From Candidatus Parvarchaeota archaeon (GTDB taxonomy: Archaea; Nanobdellota; Nanobdellia; Parvarchaeales; Parvarchaeaceae), in the NCBI GenBank assembly GCA_023488405.1, contig JAMDDW010000001.1:1-20379 (forward strand): DNA of 20,379 nt. The letters run 5' to 3'. This document shows positions 1 to 7,323 of this stretch, piece by piece; within the stretch, counting starts at the first letter, position 1; each line of letters opens with the position of its first letter. Position numbers and translations under genes: made by a program. The notes beneath the pieces were generated by a model. It was not told the origin of the DNA. It did not search any database and saw nothing but the letters and a program-made list of their open reading frames with translations.

Positions 1-534
1 ATTTTCAATATAATGGCATATAACATACCTTTTGCAGTATTGATAGCATTTGCAGGGATATACGAGAAGGACACGTTCAACATCTCCCTTTCCTTTGTTA
101 CCTTGGTTTTTTCGTTGTTTTTCCTTTCGTCTTTTCTGTCTAGGATATACCTCTCGATTAAACCTCCACACAACATAAAATTTATGATGAATGGAACTAT
201 AATTTTAACGCTAATAGGCATAACAGTAATGGTTTTCTCAAGGAATTTAGATATATTCATCGTTTCATTTCTTATTTTGGGGATACCACACGGGTTTGCA
301 TATCCCGTTTCAATAATTACGCTTGGCAGATCGTTCAAGGCAAGATTCAGAAACGCTGCAAATAGCTATTTTTTTGCGATAATGATGGCGGTTGGGGTGG
401 TTCTTCCAACATTATCAGGCTTTTCAATAGACAACGTAGGTTTCAAGATTACATTTGTCTTTATAATCCTGCTTGTACTTGTTTTGCTTGTATTGAACAA
501 CATTAATTTCAGGAGGTGGAAACTTAATGCATGA
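1..534 (+). CDS. MFS transporter, C-terminal half (5' end outside window)
   Basis: The reading frame is open from the first base, so the gene starts outside the window; the first ATG, at 13, is probably internal. About six hydrophobic helices are visible (counting from that ATG: roughly residues 1-17, 25-45, 60-76, 80-103, 118-136 and 144-162). They are separated by short basic loops such as SRIYLSIK and RSFKARFRN. This is the expected size and pattern of helices 7-12 of a major facilitator superfamily permease. The substrate cannot be told from this half. The stop overlaps the next start (ATGA at 531-534), so the gene is translationally coupled to the Sua5 gene. A strong AGGAGGTGG at 511-519 lies inside its last codons and serves that downstream gene. 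MFS is an inference from topology and composition; another polytopic transporter family is possible. Confidence 0.7.
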   Translation: MFNIMAYNIPFAVLIAFAGIYEKDTFNISLSFVTLVFSLFFLSSFLSRIYLSIKPPHNIKFMMNGTIILTLIGITVMVFSRNLDIFIVSFLILGIPHGFAYPVSIITLGRSFKARFRNAANSYFFAIMMAVGVVLPTLSGFSIDNVGFKITFVFIILLVLVLLVLNNINFRRWKLNA

Positions 535-1601
535 CAAGGATAATCAGAATGTCTGAAAATGCGATTGATAAAAGGGAAATAAAGCATGCTGCAAATCAGA
601 TCAAAAAAGGAAAGTTAGTTATCTTTCCAACAGAAACAGTTTATGGGATAGGAGCTAGCGCTTTCAATGAAAAGGCATGTAAGGAGATATTTAAAGTAAA
701 GAAAAGAGCAATTGATAATCCCTTAATTGTACATATCTGCAGTTTTGATCAACTTAAAGAAGTGGCAGTAGTTCCAGATAATTTACTTGAAGTTTTAAGG
801 AAGTTATGGCCAGGCCCGGTAACTTTTATCCTTAAAAGTAGGAGTCTACCGAAAACGGTTACGGCCGGTTTAGAGACTGTAGCTGTAAGAATGCCCAGCA
901 ATAAGATTGCTTTGGAATTAATAAAGGAAAGTAATGTTCCAATAGCTGCACCGAGTGCAAATATATCTACATTACCAAGTGCAACCGAAGCAAGACATGC
1001 AGTTGCGGATTTCTTTGGGAAAGTTGCAGTGATAATTGACGGCGGTAAATCAAAATTTGGGCTTGAATCAACAGTTATAGATGTAAGCAGAAAACCTTAC
1101 CGTTTGCTTAGGCCCGGTTCTTATGACATAAATAAACTGGAAAAGGTTTTAGGAAGGATAAAAGTTCCAAAAAACATAAACAAAACCGTGAAAAAAGGAA
1201 GAGCAATATCTCCCGGCATGAAATACAGGCATTACTCCCCCAAGAAGCCATTGTTTTTGTTTAATAACATAAAGGAGCTGACATCTGCCAGCAGGTTTCT
1301 TGAATCAAAAAATGTTAAGTTTGCCACGTTGATACCCTTTGAATACAGAGCAAAGGTAATTGGAAACAAAAAAATAATCCTAGGCAATAAAAGCAAGCCG
1401 GAAGAGATTGCTAGAAATCTGTTTAGTTCATTCAGGGAGCTTGATGAAATTGATGCAGATATTGGCTTGATAGCAGACATGAAACTTAAGGCATTTGATC
1501 TTGCTGTAAGAAACAGGATTGTTAAGGCAGCTGGAGAAAATAAGGTGAAGAATGTAAATAAGTTTATGGAGTTCATCAAAAAGGATTTCCTTAAGGAGTA
1601 A
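531..1601 (+). CDS. sua5: Threonylcarbamoyl-AMP synthase, Sua5/YrdC family
   Basis: Makes threonylcarbamoyl-AMP from threonine, bicarbonate and ATP in the cytosol; KEOPS then transfers the group to A37 of ANN-decoding tRNAs (t6A). The YrdC domain fills roughly residues 8-205, with the nucleotide-binding signature FPTETVYGIGASAF at 32-45, KVKKRAIDNPL at 55-65, WPGPVTFILK at 93-102 and PSANIS at 141-146. The linker SPGMKYRHYSP (227-237) is the hallmark of two-domain Sua5 rather than single-domain YrdC, and a Sua5 C-terminal domain follows to residue 356, a normal family length. The start at 531 overlaps the upstream stop (ATGA), with AGGAGGTGG 11 nt upstream; a second Met at residue 7 is the alternative. 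No KEOPS subunit is recognisable nearby: the kinase gene at 6066 does not carry the Bud32 signature. Confidence 0.95.
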   Translation: MTRIIRMSENAIDKREIKHAANQIKKGKLVIFPTETVYGIGASAFNEKACKEIFKVKKRAIDNPLIVHICSFDQLKEVAVVPDNLLEVLRKLWPGPVTFILKSRSLPKTVTAGLETVAVRMPSNKIALELIKESNVPIAAPSANISTLPSATEARHAVADFFGKVAVIIDGGKSKFGLESTVIDVSRKPYRLLRPGSYDINKLEKVLGRIKVPKNINKTVKKGRAISPGMKYRHYSPKKPLFLFNNIKELTSASRFLESKNVKFATLIPFEYRAKVIGNKKIILGNKSKPEEIARNLFSSFRELDEIDADIGLIADMKLKAFDLAVRNRIVKAAGENKVKNVNKFMEFIKKDFLKE

Positions 1602-1632
1602 TTTCAACCTATTTTGCATTGAATTTTTGATA

Positions 1633-2394
1633 TTACAGTTCTCTTCTAGAATAATAAAATATCCCAAGTGCTGCAAATATTACCAGGTAAAACAGCATTA
1701 TGAGTACAGCTTCATTTACATAGGGTATGTAGTAAAAGAAGTAGTTTCCGGGGTTAACATGCATTAAATAAGGGGCTGCCATAACGCTGCTTACTATCAA
1801 TCCGCCGTAGGGCAAAAAGAACCATGGCTGCATTCCAATGAACTTCCCAAATATTGCAAAGACAAAAACTGCAAGGAAAGCAAAGGTCAAACCAAAACTA
1901 ATGGGAGTGCTTTTCTCCTTGGACATCGAACTTATGCCGGAAACCATTGCAGTAAATGAAAAGGCATACAGAACCCCCAAGCCATATGATAAAAAGATGT
2001 TGGGGATGCTAATCTTGTATAGCAATAAACTCATTCCAAATCCCGATATGTAAAGAACTGTGATGGGCAGCAAAAGAACCAAAAAAGCTGCAAAAAGTCT
2101 TGATAAAAATATCAATTTCCTGTCTACAGGCTGTGAAAGAACCAGTAAACCCGCTCTTTTATTGAAGTCCATTACTCCTATGTCTGCTGCTACGTTGGTT
2201 GCAGCAATCCCTATCATAAGCCATATCACCAAACCGATGCTTTCAAAGAAATCAGTGCTGTTAAAAAGTGCCTTTATTGAAAGCAAACCTGTCAATACAA
2301 CTAATACAAGTGAAAGAAAGGAAAAAGCTATAATCTGGCTTCTTGCCATCTTTAACTCAGCATTAAAAAACGCATAAAAAGCCTTATTCTTCAT
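1633..2394 (-). CDS. ABC-2 type transporter permease
   Basis: 253-residue integral membrane protein with about six hydrophobic segments (near residues 18-45, 52-75, 100-127, 130-152, 165-187 and 225-248). A cytoplasmic first loop, VMDFNKRAGLLVLSQPVDR, is typical of ABC-2 permeases, where it contacts the ATPase. It begins at ATG 2394, overlapping the stop of the ATPase gene by four bases (ATGA), so the two are stoichiometrically coupled as an ABC exporter or membrane-lipid/polypeptide transporter. No substrate is evident. It converges with sua5, with a 31-bp gap. Family assignment rests on topology plus the ATPase partner; substrate direction (export) is family knowledge. Confidence 0.88.
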   Translation of the reverse strand: MKNKAFYAFFNAELKMARSQIIAFSFLSLVLVVLTGLLSIKALFNSTDFFESIGLVIWLMIGIAATNVAADIGVMDFNKRAGLLVLSQPVDRKLIFLSRLFAAFLVLLLPITVLYISGFGMSLLLYKISIPNIFLSYGLGVLYAFSFTAMVSGISSMSKEKSTPISFGLTFAFLAVFVFAIFGKFIGMQPWFFLPYGGLIVSSVMAAPYLMHVNPGNYFFYYIPYVNEAVLIMLFYLVIFAALGIFYYSRREL

Positions 2395-3119
2395 GTTCTC
2401 CCACGCACCAGATTTATATACGCTTTCTCTAGGCCTTTTTCTCCTTTTCCCCTGCCGAATTTCTTGATTATGCTATTTATAGAGCCTTGCGCGATTATCT
2501 TTCCTTTGTCTAAAAGTATTACATAATCGCATAATTCCTTTATCTCGTCTAATAAATGCGAACTCAGTATTATCAGTTTTGTTTTTCCCAGCTTTTTAAG
2601 CAGCCTTTTTATGTCATATGCTTCAGCCGGGTCCAATCCGCTTGTTGGTTCGTCAAGCAGCAATATATCGGTGTCAGGCAGAAGCACCGCTGCTATTACC
2701 ACTCTTTGCTTGTTTCCCTTGGAAAGCTGGCCGCATTTTTTGCTGGAATCTTCTAATCTTAATTCCTTGCTTATTGCTTCTATTCTATTTTCAACCAGTT
2801 TTTCATCAATTCCCCTAATTCTTCCGATGAATTCAAGGAACTCCTGTATTGTCATCTCGTCATAAGGTTCTGGCTGATCAACCAATGCAGAGACATTTTT
2901 CAGTGCTATTTTGTAGTTTTTTATGTTTATTCCGTTGATAAACGCCTCTCCCGAGTTGGCCTTTACCAAGTTTGAGAATATTTTGAATGTAGTAGTCTTC
3001 CCCGCACCGTTTGGTCCAAGGTATCCTATTATTCCCTTCCCTTTTATGTCAAAGCTTATTGAATCCAATGCTATGTTGTTCCCAAATTTTTTTGTAAGGT
3101 TAATGGCCTTTATCTCCAT
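2391..3119 (-). CDS. ABC transporter ATP-binding protein
   Basis: Complete ABC ATPase of 242 residues. Walker A is GPNGAGKT (35-42), the Q-loop glutamine follows in LVDQPEPYDE (Q82), the signature is LSKGN (132-136), Walker B is ILLLDEPTSGLDP (152-164) and the H-loop is SSHLLDE (H188). The signature departs from LSGGQ at two positions, which is common in CcmA/NatA-type exporter ATPases. It powers the permease encoded directly downstream (4-bp overlap). The start at 3119 is supported by a TATA-like element 26 nt upstream, implying a leaderless transcript. It is divergent from a second ABC operon at 3206, and the two ATPases are clearly related but not close copies. Confidence 0.95.
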   Translation of the reverse strand: MEIKAINLTKKFGNNIALDSISFDIKGKGIIGYLGPNGAGKTTTFKIFSNLVKANSGEAFINGINIKNYKIALKNVSALVDQPEPYDEMTIQEFLEFIGRIRGIDEKLVENRIEAISKELRLEDSSKKCGQLSKGNKQRVVIAAVLLPDTDILLLDEPTSGLDPAEAYDIKRLLKKLGKTKLIILSSHLLDEIKELCDYVILLDKGKIIAQGSINSIIKKFGRGKGEKGLEKAYINLVRGRT

Positions 3120-3140
3120 TCTTTTACCTTGTTTTTTGTA

Positions 3141-3150
3141 AAATTAATAT
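3141..3150 (-). promoter_or_regulatory. TATA box for the minus-strand ABC operon
   Basis: Reads ATATTAATTT on the minus strand and is centred about 26 nt before the ATG at 3119, the spacing of an archaeal leaderless promoter. It faces away from the promoter at 3176, so one short region drives both ABC systems. Confidence 0.55.
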
Positions 3151-3175
3151 GTAACAAAATTACATTAATTTGGAT

Positions 3176-3185
3176 TATTTAATAC
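3176..3185 (+). promoter_or_regulatory. TATA box for the plus-strand ABC operon
   Basis: TATTTAATAC centred about 25 nt before the ATG at 3206. It lies inside the first codons of the longer open frame that begins at 3170, which argues that translation really begins at 3206 on a leaderless mRNA. Confidence 0.6.
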
Positions 3186-3205
3186 TTGAAAATTCATTTA
3201 AAGAT

Positions 3206-4135
3206 ATGGTAAAACTAACTATAAGAAACCTCAGCAAGAGCTATAAGGATAAGAAGAGAGGGAGGTCCTCTGCCTTGAAGAATGTTTCTTTAGATTTGGA
3301 CATAAATGGGATATTTACGTTGATAGGCAGGAATGGCGCAGGTAAAACCACTTTCATAAGAATAGTTTCTACTGAACTGTTGCCGACTTCTGGGGAGGTA
3401 TACTTGGACGGAGTTAATGTTGTGGAAAATCCAAAAGACATAAGGGACAGTATAGCAGTAATACCTCAGGAAGCGGAGCTTATACCGTGGATGACAGCGA
3501 GGGAAAACATATATGCTTATTTGCTGTGGAGAGGCTTTAGTTTTAAAGAGGCAAGGGAAAGGACAGATTCGGTTTTATCAAGGTTTAAATTGGAAAAATA
3601 TGCGGGTAAGTTACCAAGGAAATTATCCGGCGGCACTAAAAGAAAGGTTTTGGTCGCTTTGGTAATTTCATCTAATGCAAAAATAATCTTTTTAGATGAG
3701 CCTACAACTGGCTTGGACCCCATATCTAGAAGGGAACTCTGGGAAGTTCTCAATGATCTGAAGAAAGAGCACCTAATAATACTGACAACTCATTATCTTG
3801 AAGAGGCAGAAGAGCTTTCCGACTATATAATAATATTAAACAAGGGAAAACTTGTAAAGGCTGGCACTATAAATGACATAAGAAATGAAATAGGCTACCC
3901 GTATGCAATAAAAATATTTGGTGGTTTTAATAAAAATATCAAATTAAAAGGAAAGATTGTAAAGAAAAATGATGGCACTTTTCAAGTTTTCTCCGATGAG
4001 AAGTCGGCAAATAACCTTGCAAAAAAGCTAATAAAGACGAAAGTAAAGTTCTCCATTAATCCAACTTCGTTGGAAGACATATTTTACATGCTTGTAGGTG
4101 ACATAAATAAGGAGGAAGAAAATGAAAACGAGTAA
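3206..4135 (+). CDS. ABC transporter ATP-binding protein (DrrA/NatA-like)
   Basis: ABC ATPase of 309 residues with Walker A GRNGAGKT (41-48), Q-loop VIPQEAE (Q88), signature LSGGT (140-144), Walker B IIFLDEPTTGLDP (160-172) and H-loop TTHYLEEAE (H196). A C-terminal extension of about 90 residues (from about 220) is typical of DrrA/NatA-type exporter ATPases that pair with an ABC-2 permease. The open frame extends to an ATG at 3170, but the TATA element at 3176-3185 sits inside that extension and MVKLTIRNLSKSY is the usual N-terminus of the family, so 3206 is preferred. Its last codons contain the AAGGAGGA that serves the next gene, which overlaps by 14 bp. Confidence 0.94.
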   Translation: MVKLTIRNLSKSYKDKKRGRSSALKNVSLDLDINGIFTLIGRNGAGKTTFIRIVSTELLPTSGEVYLDGVNVVENPKDIRDSIAVIPQEAELIPWMTARENIYAYLLWRGFSFKEARERTDSVLSRFKLEKYAGKLPRKLSGGTKRKVLVALVISSNAKIIFLDEPTTGLDPISRRELWEVLNDLKKEHLIILTTHYLEEAEELSDYIIILNKGKLVKAGTINDIRNEIGYPYAIKIFGGFNKNIKLKGKIVKKNDGTFQVFSDEKSANNLAKKLIKTKVKFSINPTSLEDIFYMLVGDINKEEENENE

Positions 4136-4865
4136 GTTCAGTCAGCTTTCCGCTTCAGTTTTGGCTAATGCAATCTACGCCATGAAGAACTTTCCGGTAA
4201 TGCTTGTAAACACTGTGCTAGCCCCTTTCGGTTTGCTCATAATAATCTTTTTTGTAAGTCATGGCACCTTACTTAATGTCGGCATACTTGGCGGGTTCAT
4301 TCTTGTAATGGTAAACAACGGCATATCAATTCAGGGTGATCTTACACACCTAAGGAACGACATGAAATTGCAAGATATGCTTGTCAGTTCTCCCGTTTCT
4401 CCCGCAATTTATGTTGCAGGTATAGCATTATCTGAGCTGGTTTTCTCTATTCCCGATCTGATAGTTCTTTCTATACTTGCTGTTATCTTTATTCATATTT
4501 CAGCAATATCTGCCTTAACTGTGGCAGCAGTCATGCTTTTAACCTTCATGTTTTCCATATCTTTGGGTTTTTTCATTTCGACAATAAGCAGGGATGTCAT
4601 AGAGGGTTGGGCATTTATGGGCCTTATTTCAATGGTCTTATCAACCTTGCCACCTGTTTATTACCCCGTTACATACATACCCATGCCTTTTAGGTATCTT
4701 GCATACATCTCACCGACGACTTTTTCTGCAATAATCGCACAGAGTAGCATAGGATTTGTCAAGTTCTCAAGCTCGTTTATTTTGATATCCTGGGCAGTTC
4801 TTATTGTTGTTTCAATAGCTTTAATCCTATTTGCCATAAAGCGCTCAAGATGGAGAGAGGAATGA
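4122..4865 (+). CDS. ABC-2 type transporter permease
   Basis: 247-residue polytopic protein with about six membrane segments (near residues 25-45, 52-68, 95-122, 128-154, 162-182 and 216-240). It has the ABC-2 features LRNDMKLQDMLVSSPVSP in the first cytoplasmic loop and a late YYPVTYIPMPFRYLAYISPTT segment before the last helices; the latter is highly characteristic of ABC-2 permeases of the DrrB/NodJ type. The start at 4122 has AAGGAGGA about 5 nt upstream and lies within the end of the ATPase gene, so the pair is translationally coupled. The substrate is unknown. Confidence 0.92.
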   Translation: MKTSKFSQLSASVLANAIYAMKNFPVMLVNTVLAPFGLLIIIFFVSHGTLLNVGILGGFILVMVNNGISIQGDLTHLRNDMKLQDMLVSSPVSPAIYVAGIALSELVFSIPDLIVLSILAVIFIHISAISALTVAAVMLLTFMFSISLGFFISTISRDVIEGWAFMGLISMVLSTLPPVYYPVTYIPMPFRYLAYISPTTFSAIIAQSSIGFVKFSSSFILISWAVLIVVSIALILFAIKRSRWREE

Positions 4866-4898
4866 ATTATTTTAACTGAATGCTGTTATTAAAATATA

Positions 4899-5465
4899 AT
4901 GCAGAATGACAGGTTTTCAATAAGAAACATGCTTAAAATCGGCATACCTACTTTGCTTTTTCTTCCTCTAATATTAGTTATAGCATTGCTTAGTGGTAGT
5001 ATTCTCTTTTTAGATTACGTTCATGTGTTCAGTGGAGCTTCGTGGACAGGGATGGATCTTTTTATGGGCCTTTTTTTCTCCTTTGTAATGAAAGGCCTTG
5101 ACAACAATGAAAGGGTTGAAATATCCAAAAGGCTTACACCCATGATGCTTTTTTTCATGCCTTCTATTTCAGCAGTAACAATAACCGCAGGGATAATACT
5201 TGCAATGCAAGAGGGTATTTTCATTCTTTCTTCTCCAATAATAATAGCAGTTCTTGTAATAGTTAGTATACTTACATTGCAAGGTATAGGCATATTCCTG
5301 CCGAATGAATTGAGGGTTTATCTGGAAATAAAGCGCGGCGGGAAAGATAAAAATAAGATAGTAAGGCTTACTATGTTTAATTTAAAACTGGCTTTCAGTC
5401 AGGTTATTTTCCAAATAGCAATAATAGTTCTTATGGCACATCTTGCTACGGGGTTAGCGCTATGA
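4899..5465 (+). CDS. Polytopic membrane protein, tandem paralogue 1 (HxxxxxxWxG motif)
   Basis: 188-residue membrane protein with four to five helices. Residues 39-51 read DYVHVFSGASWTG, with His42, Trp49 and Gly51. The same pattern occurs in the next protein (DYIHVLSAALWLG), and the two align along their whole length, including an FF.PSI..xxI.AG segment and a C-terminal MFNLKLAFSQ / MMNFKIAFVQ segment. A single membrane-embedded His before Trp and Gly recalls CopD- or DUF2269-type four-helix proteins, but I cannot assign a family. The start at 4899 has TATTTTAA at 4868-4875, about 27 nt upstream, so it may have its own leaderless promoter although only 33 bp separate it from the ABC permease. 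It overlaps the next gene by ATGA. Confidence 0.85.
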   Translation: MQNDRFSIRNMLKIGIPTLLFLPLILVIALLSGSILFLDYVHVFSGASWTGMDLFMGLFFSFVMKGLDNNERVEISKRLTPMMLFFMPSISAVTITAGIILAMQEGIFILSSPIIIAVLVIVSILTLQGIGIFLPNELRVYLEIKRGGKDKNKIVRLTMFNLKLAFSQVIFQIAIIVLMAHLATGLAL

Positions 5466-6010
5466 AAATTGATTTTAAACCAATTTACAGGTTTGGGGCA
5501 GTATCTGCAGCACTGCCGCCGCTTTTTTTGGTGGTAGTATACGCAATAAGAGATTACCTTCTGATAGACTATATACATGTTTTATCCGCAGCTTTGTGGC
5601 TTGGCTGCAATATTTTCATGGGTTTTATATTTTACAGGATAATAACGGATTTAGGTGACAGGGAAAAGGTTGATATAACTGTAAGGCTGCTTCCTCTTAC
5701 CTTGTTTTTCATTCCATCTATAACTTTAACAACAATAATAGCAGGGTATATTCTTGCCTTCTACATGAGCCTGTTCTCGTACTCTGCGCTAATTTACATA
5801 CCAATAATCGTAGTATCCACTATCCTTCTCCTTTTATCTTTCATTTATTATATAGGAGACTCTTTGGGTATAATAAAGGTTTTAAGCCATAAACAAAACG
5901 TTAAAAAGGCCATAGAACTTTCTATGATGAACTTCAAGATTGCGTTTGTGCAGTTGATATTGCAGGTTATAATAGTGGGCTTTATGGCATACGCGGCAAT
6001 AATACTATAA
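5462..6010 (+). CDS. Polytopic membrane protein, tandem paralogue 2
   Basis: 182-residue paralogue of the preceding protein with the same helix arrangement. The shared motif DYIHVLSAALWLG spans residues 36-48 (His39, Trp46, Gly48) and is followed by an FMG turn found in both. The central FFIPSITLTTIIAGY block matches FFMPSISAVTITAGI of the neighbour. The start overlaps the previous stop (ATGA at 5462-5465), so the two are made together and plausibly form a heterodimer. Neither has recognisable catalytic residues beyond the shared His; a haem- or metal-binding helix bundle is possible but not shown. A few T residues at 6011-6015 follow the stop. Confidence 0.85.
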   Translation: MKIDFKPIYRFGAVSAALPPLFLVVVYAIRDYLLIDYIHVLSAALWLGCNIFMGFIFYRIITDLGDREKVDITVRLLPLTLFFIPSITLTTIIAGYILAFYMSLFSYSALIYIPIIVVSTILLLLSFIYYIGDSLGIIKVLSHKQNVKKAIELSMMNFKIAFVQLILQVIIVGFMAYAAIIL

Positions 6011-6035
6011 TTTTTATTATACTCAAATAGTAAAA

Positions 6036-6044
6036 TATTTATAC
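6036..6044 (+). promoter_or_regulatory. TATA box of the kinase-like gene
   Basis: TATTTATAC centred 26 nt before the ATG at 6066. The 33 nt from this box through the start codon match the corresponding 33 nt before the MNT gene (13801-13833) at 28 positions, far more than TATA boxes elsewhere in the window. Confidence 0.65.
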
Positions 6045-6065
6045 TAAACGAACTCATAATAATAC

Positions 6066-6617
6066 ATGAATAAAAAACTTGACGAAGCTCTTTCAGATAC
6101 GTTTGTAAAATATGAACCTGGTTTGAGCACAGAGCTTTTTGTGATTGGAGAGCTTGGCTTGGATAAAAAAGCAGGTAACTATCTGAAGGCCAGATACAGT
6201 CCGAAGGACAGGCTTAAGATAATGAAAAAGGAGTACAATCTAGCTCCAGATAACATGGTCAGGCCAATAGCATTGGAAGAAGTTGACGGCAAAAAAACCT
6301 ACGTTCTAGAAAGGATAGACGGAGATATGCTGATGAACTCTCTCTACAAATTAAGGGGAAACAGTAAGCTTTTGTACAGTATAAAGGAACAGCTTGAAGA
6401 TACTGTTGAAACACTTCATAGCAATGGATATGTGCATGGTGACCTAGTAGGTGGAAATAATATAATGCTAACAAAAAGCGGAAAGATAAAATTGATAGAC
6501 CAGCTTTACATACCCAAAAATTTTGATTATATAGATGCATTTATTAAGCTTGACAACCAAGCAGTTAAATCAGTGGTAAATCTTATGTATGGAAAAGCTG
6601 GAAAATCTGTTGAATAA
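6066..6617 (+). CDS. Small protein-kinase-like phosphotransferase
   Basis: 183 residues with a minimal kinase fold. The catalytic loop is YVHGDLVGGNN (122-132), with Asp126 and the metal-binding Asn131 at the canonical +5 position; IKLIDQ (141-146) stands at the DFG position (Asp145). Lys41 of YLKARY could be the ATP-binding lysine, with Glu56 as its helix-C partner, and VLERIDGD (80-87) is the hinge. The C-lobe after IDQ is very short (about 37 residues), and no clear glycine-rich loop is seen. The HGD loop places it near the RIO, Bud32 and aminoglycoside-kinase group. It lacks the Bud32 HGDLTTSN signature, so KEOPS membership is not supported despite sua5 in the window. The substrate is unknown. 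Expression is probably leaderless from the box at 6036. Confidence 0.75.
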   Translation: MNKKLDEALSDTFVKYEPGLSTELFVIGELGLDKKAGNYLKARYSPKDRLKIMKKEYNLAPDNMVRPIALEEVDGKKTYVLERIDGDMLMNSLYKLRGNSKLLYSIKEQLEDTVETLHSNGYVHGDLVGGNNIMLTKSGKIKLIDQLYIPKNFDYIDAFIKLDNQAVKSVVNLMYGKAGKSVE

Positions 6618-6789
6618 AGTAGCGAATAAAGGTAGGTACTATACTTTGTCAACCGCGGGCGTTTCCGCGGAGATAAACAAGATAAACTACCAATCGGATC
6701 TTTTATTTATGGGCCTGGCGATAGCAGTCTCGGCAGCTGCAGGCTACTCTGTTTACAAGTACTTTAAGTCGCTTAAGCGTGGTTATTGA
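6589..6789 (+). CDS. Small single-pass membrane protein overlapping the kinase gene
   Basis: 66 residues: a charged, possibly amphipathic N-terminus (MEKLENLLNKVANK), then one clear hydrophobic helix near residues 39-57 (LLFMGLAIAVSAAAGYSVY) and a basic tail KSLKRGY. It overlaps the last 29 bp of the kinase gene in another frame and the end of the converging dephospho-CoA kinase gene by 7 bp. No good Shine-Dalgarno precedes the ATG, so translation would rely on coupling to the kinase. The tail Lys/Arg after the helix suggests a cytoplasmic C-terminus. It could anchor the kinase at the membrane, but that is inference. I recognise no family. Confidence 0.6.
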   Translation: MEKLENLLNKVANKGRYYTLSTAGVSAEINKINYQSDLLFMGLAIAVSAAAGYSVYKYFKSLKRGY

Positions 6790-7322
6790 TGCATCTTTTT
6801 TATTATTGACAATGCATGTTTTTTCCTTGCTTCGTTTACTTTAACTGCGTTTACTCCTTTGCCTGGAACGCCCCAAGCAATTATGTCATTGTAATCTGAT
6901 AAAACTATACATAAGGGGGCTGCTAGATCCTCTTCTCCGCTTATTTTTATTCCCACCTTCTTTTTGCCCATGTTTTTTCTGATTGCATAAAACAGCTCTT
7001 TTGTTATCTTTCCCGGTGGGTTTTTAACCCTTTCAATGTTTTTGTAGGCCTTTATTATCTGTTTCCCGTTGATTTTTCTCCTTTCTGTTTTAAGGTCGAA
7101 TATGGCCATGTTAGGCGTTATGCCTGCAGATATTGCTGTAAGAGTTACCATGTCTCCAACAGTTATAACGTAGTTTTTCTTTTTTGAGATAAGCCCAATA
7201 AACTCCTTTCCGGAAAGGATTTTTCCATGCGATCCGGAAAGCAATGCCCTTGTCTCTTTGTTGAGCTCAATGGAATTACATTCTTCAAATAATTTCTCTA
7301 ATTCGTTGTCTGGAGCTGTCAT
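6783..7322 (-). CDS. GTP-dependent dephospho-CoA kinase (DUF359)
   Basis: Catalyses the last step of archaeal coenzyme A synthesis, phosphorylating dephospho-CoA with GTP in the cytosol. The protein (179 residues, normal for the family) shows the DUF359 landmarks in order: ITVGDMVTLTAISAGITP (53-70), IFDLKTERR (74-82), NPPGKITKEL (101-110), and GEEDLAAPLCIVL (129-141) followed by WGVPGKGV (150-157). It is not related to bacterial CoaE. The start follows the histidine phosphatase stop by one base, so the two form an operon with weak AAGGAAA about 14 nt upstream. It converges on the small membrane ORF with a 7-bp overlap. Confidence 0.9.
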   Translation of the reverse strand: MTAPDNELEKLFEECNSIELNKETRALLSGSHGKILSGKEFIGLISKKKNYVITVGDMVTLTAISAGITPNMAIFDLKTERRKINGKQIIKAYKNIERVKNPPGKITKELFYAIRKNMGKKKVGIKISGEEDLAAPLCIVLSDYNDIIAWGVPGKGVNAVKVNEARKKHALSIIKKMHQ

Positions 7323-7323
7323 T

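Noticed and set aside
2060..2865. Plus-strand open frames across the ABC permease and ATPase genes
   Set aside because: They are antisense shadows of well-supported minus-strand genes with complete ABC motifs.
6066..6617. Bud32 (KEOPS kinase) identity for the small kinase, prompted by sua5 in the window
   Set aside because: The catalytic loop is HGDLVGGNN, not HGDLTTSN, and the usual Bud32 N-lobe and C-terminal motifs are absent.
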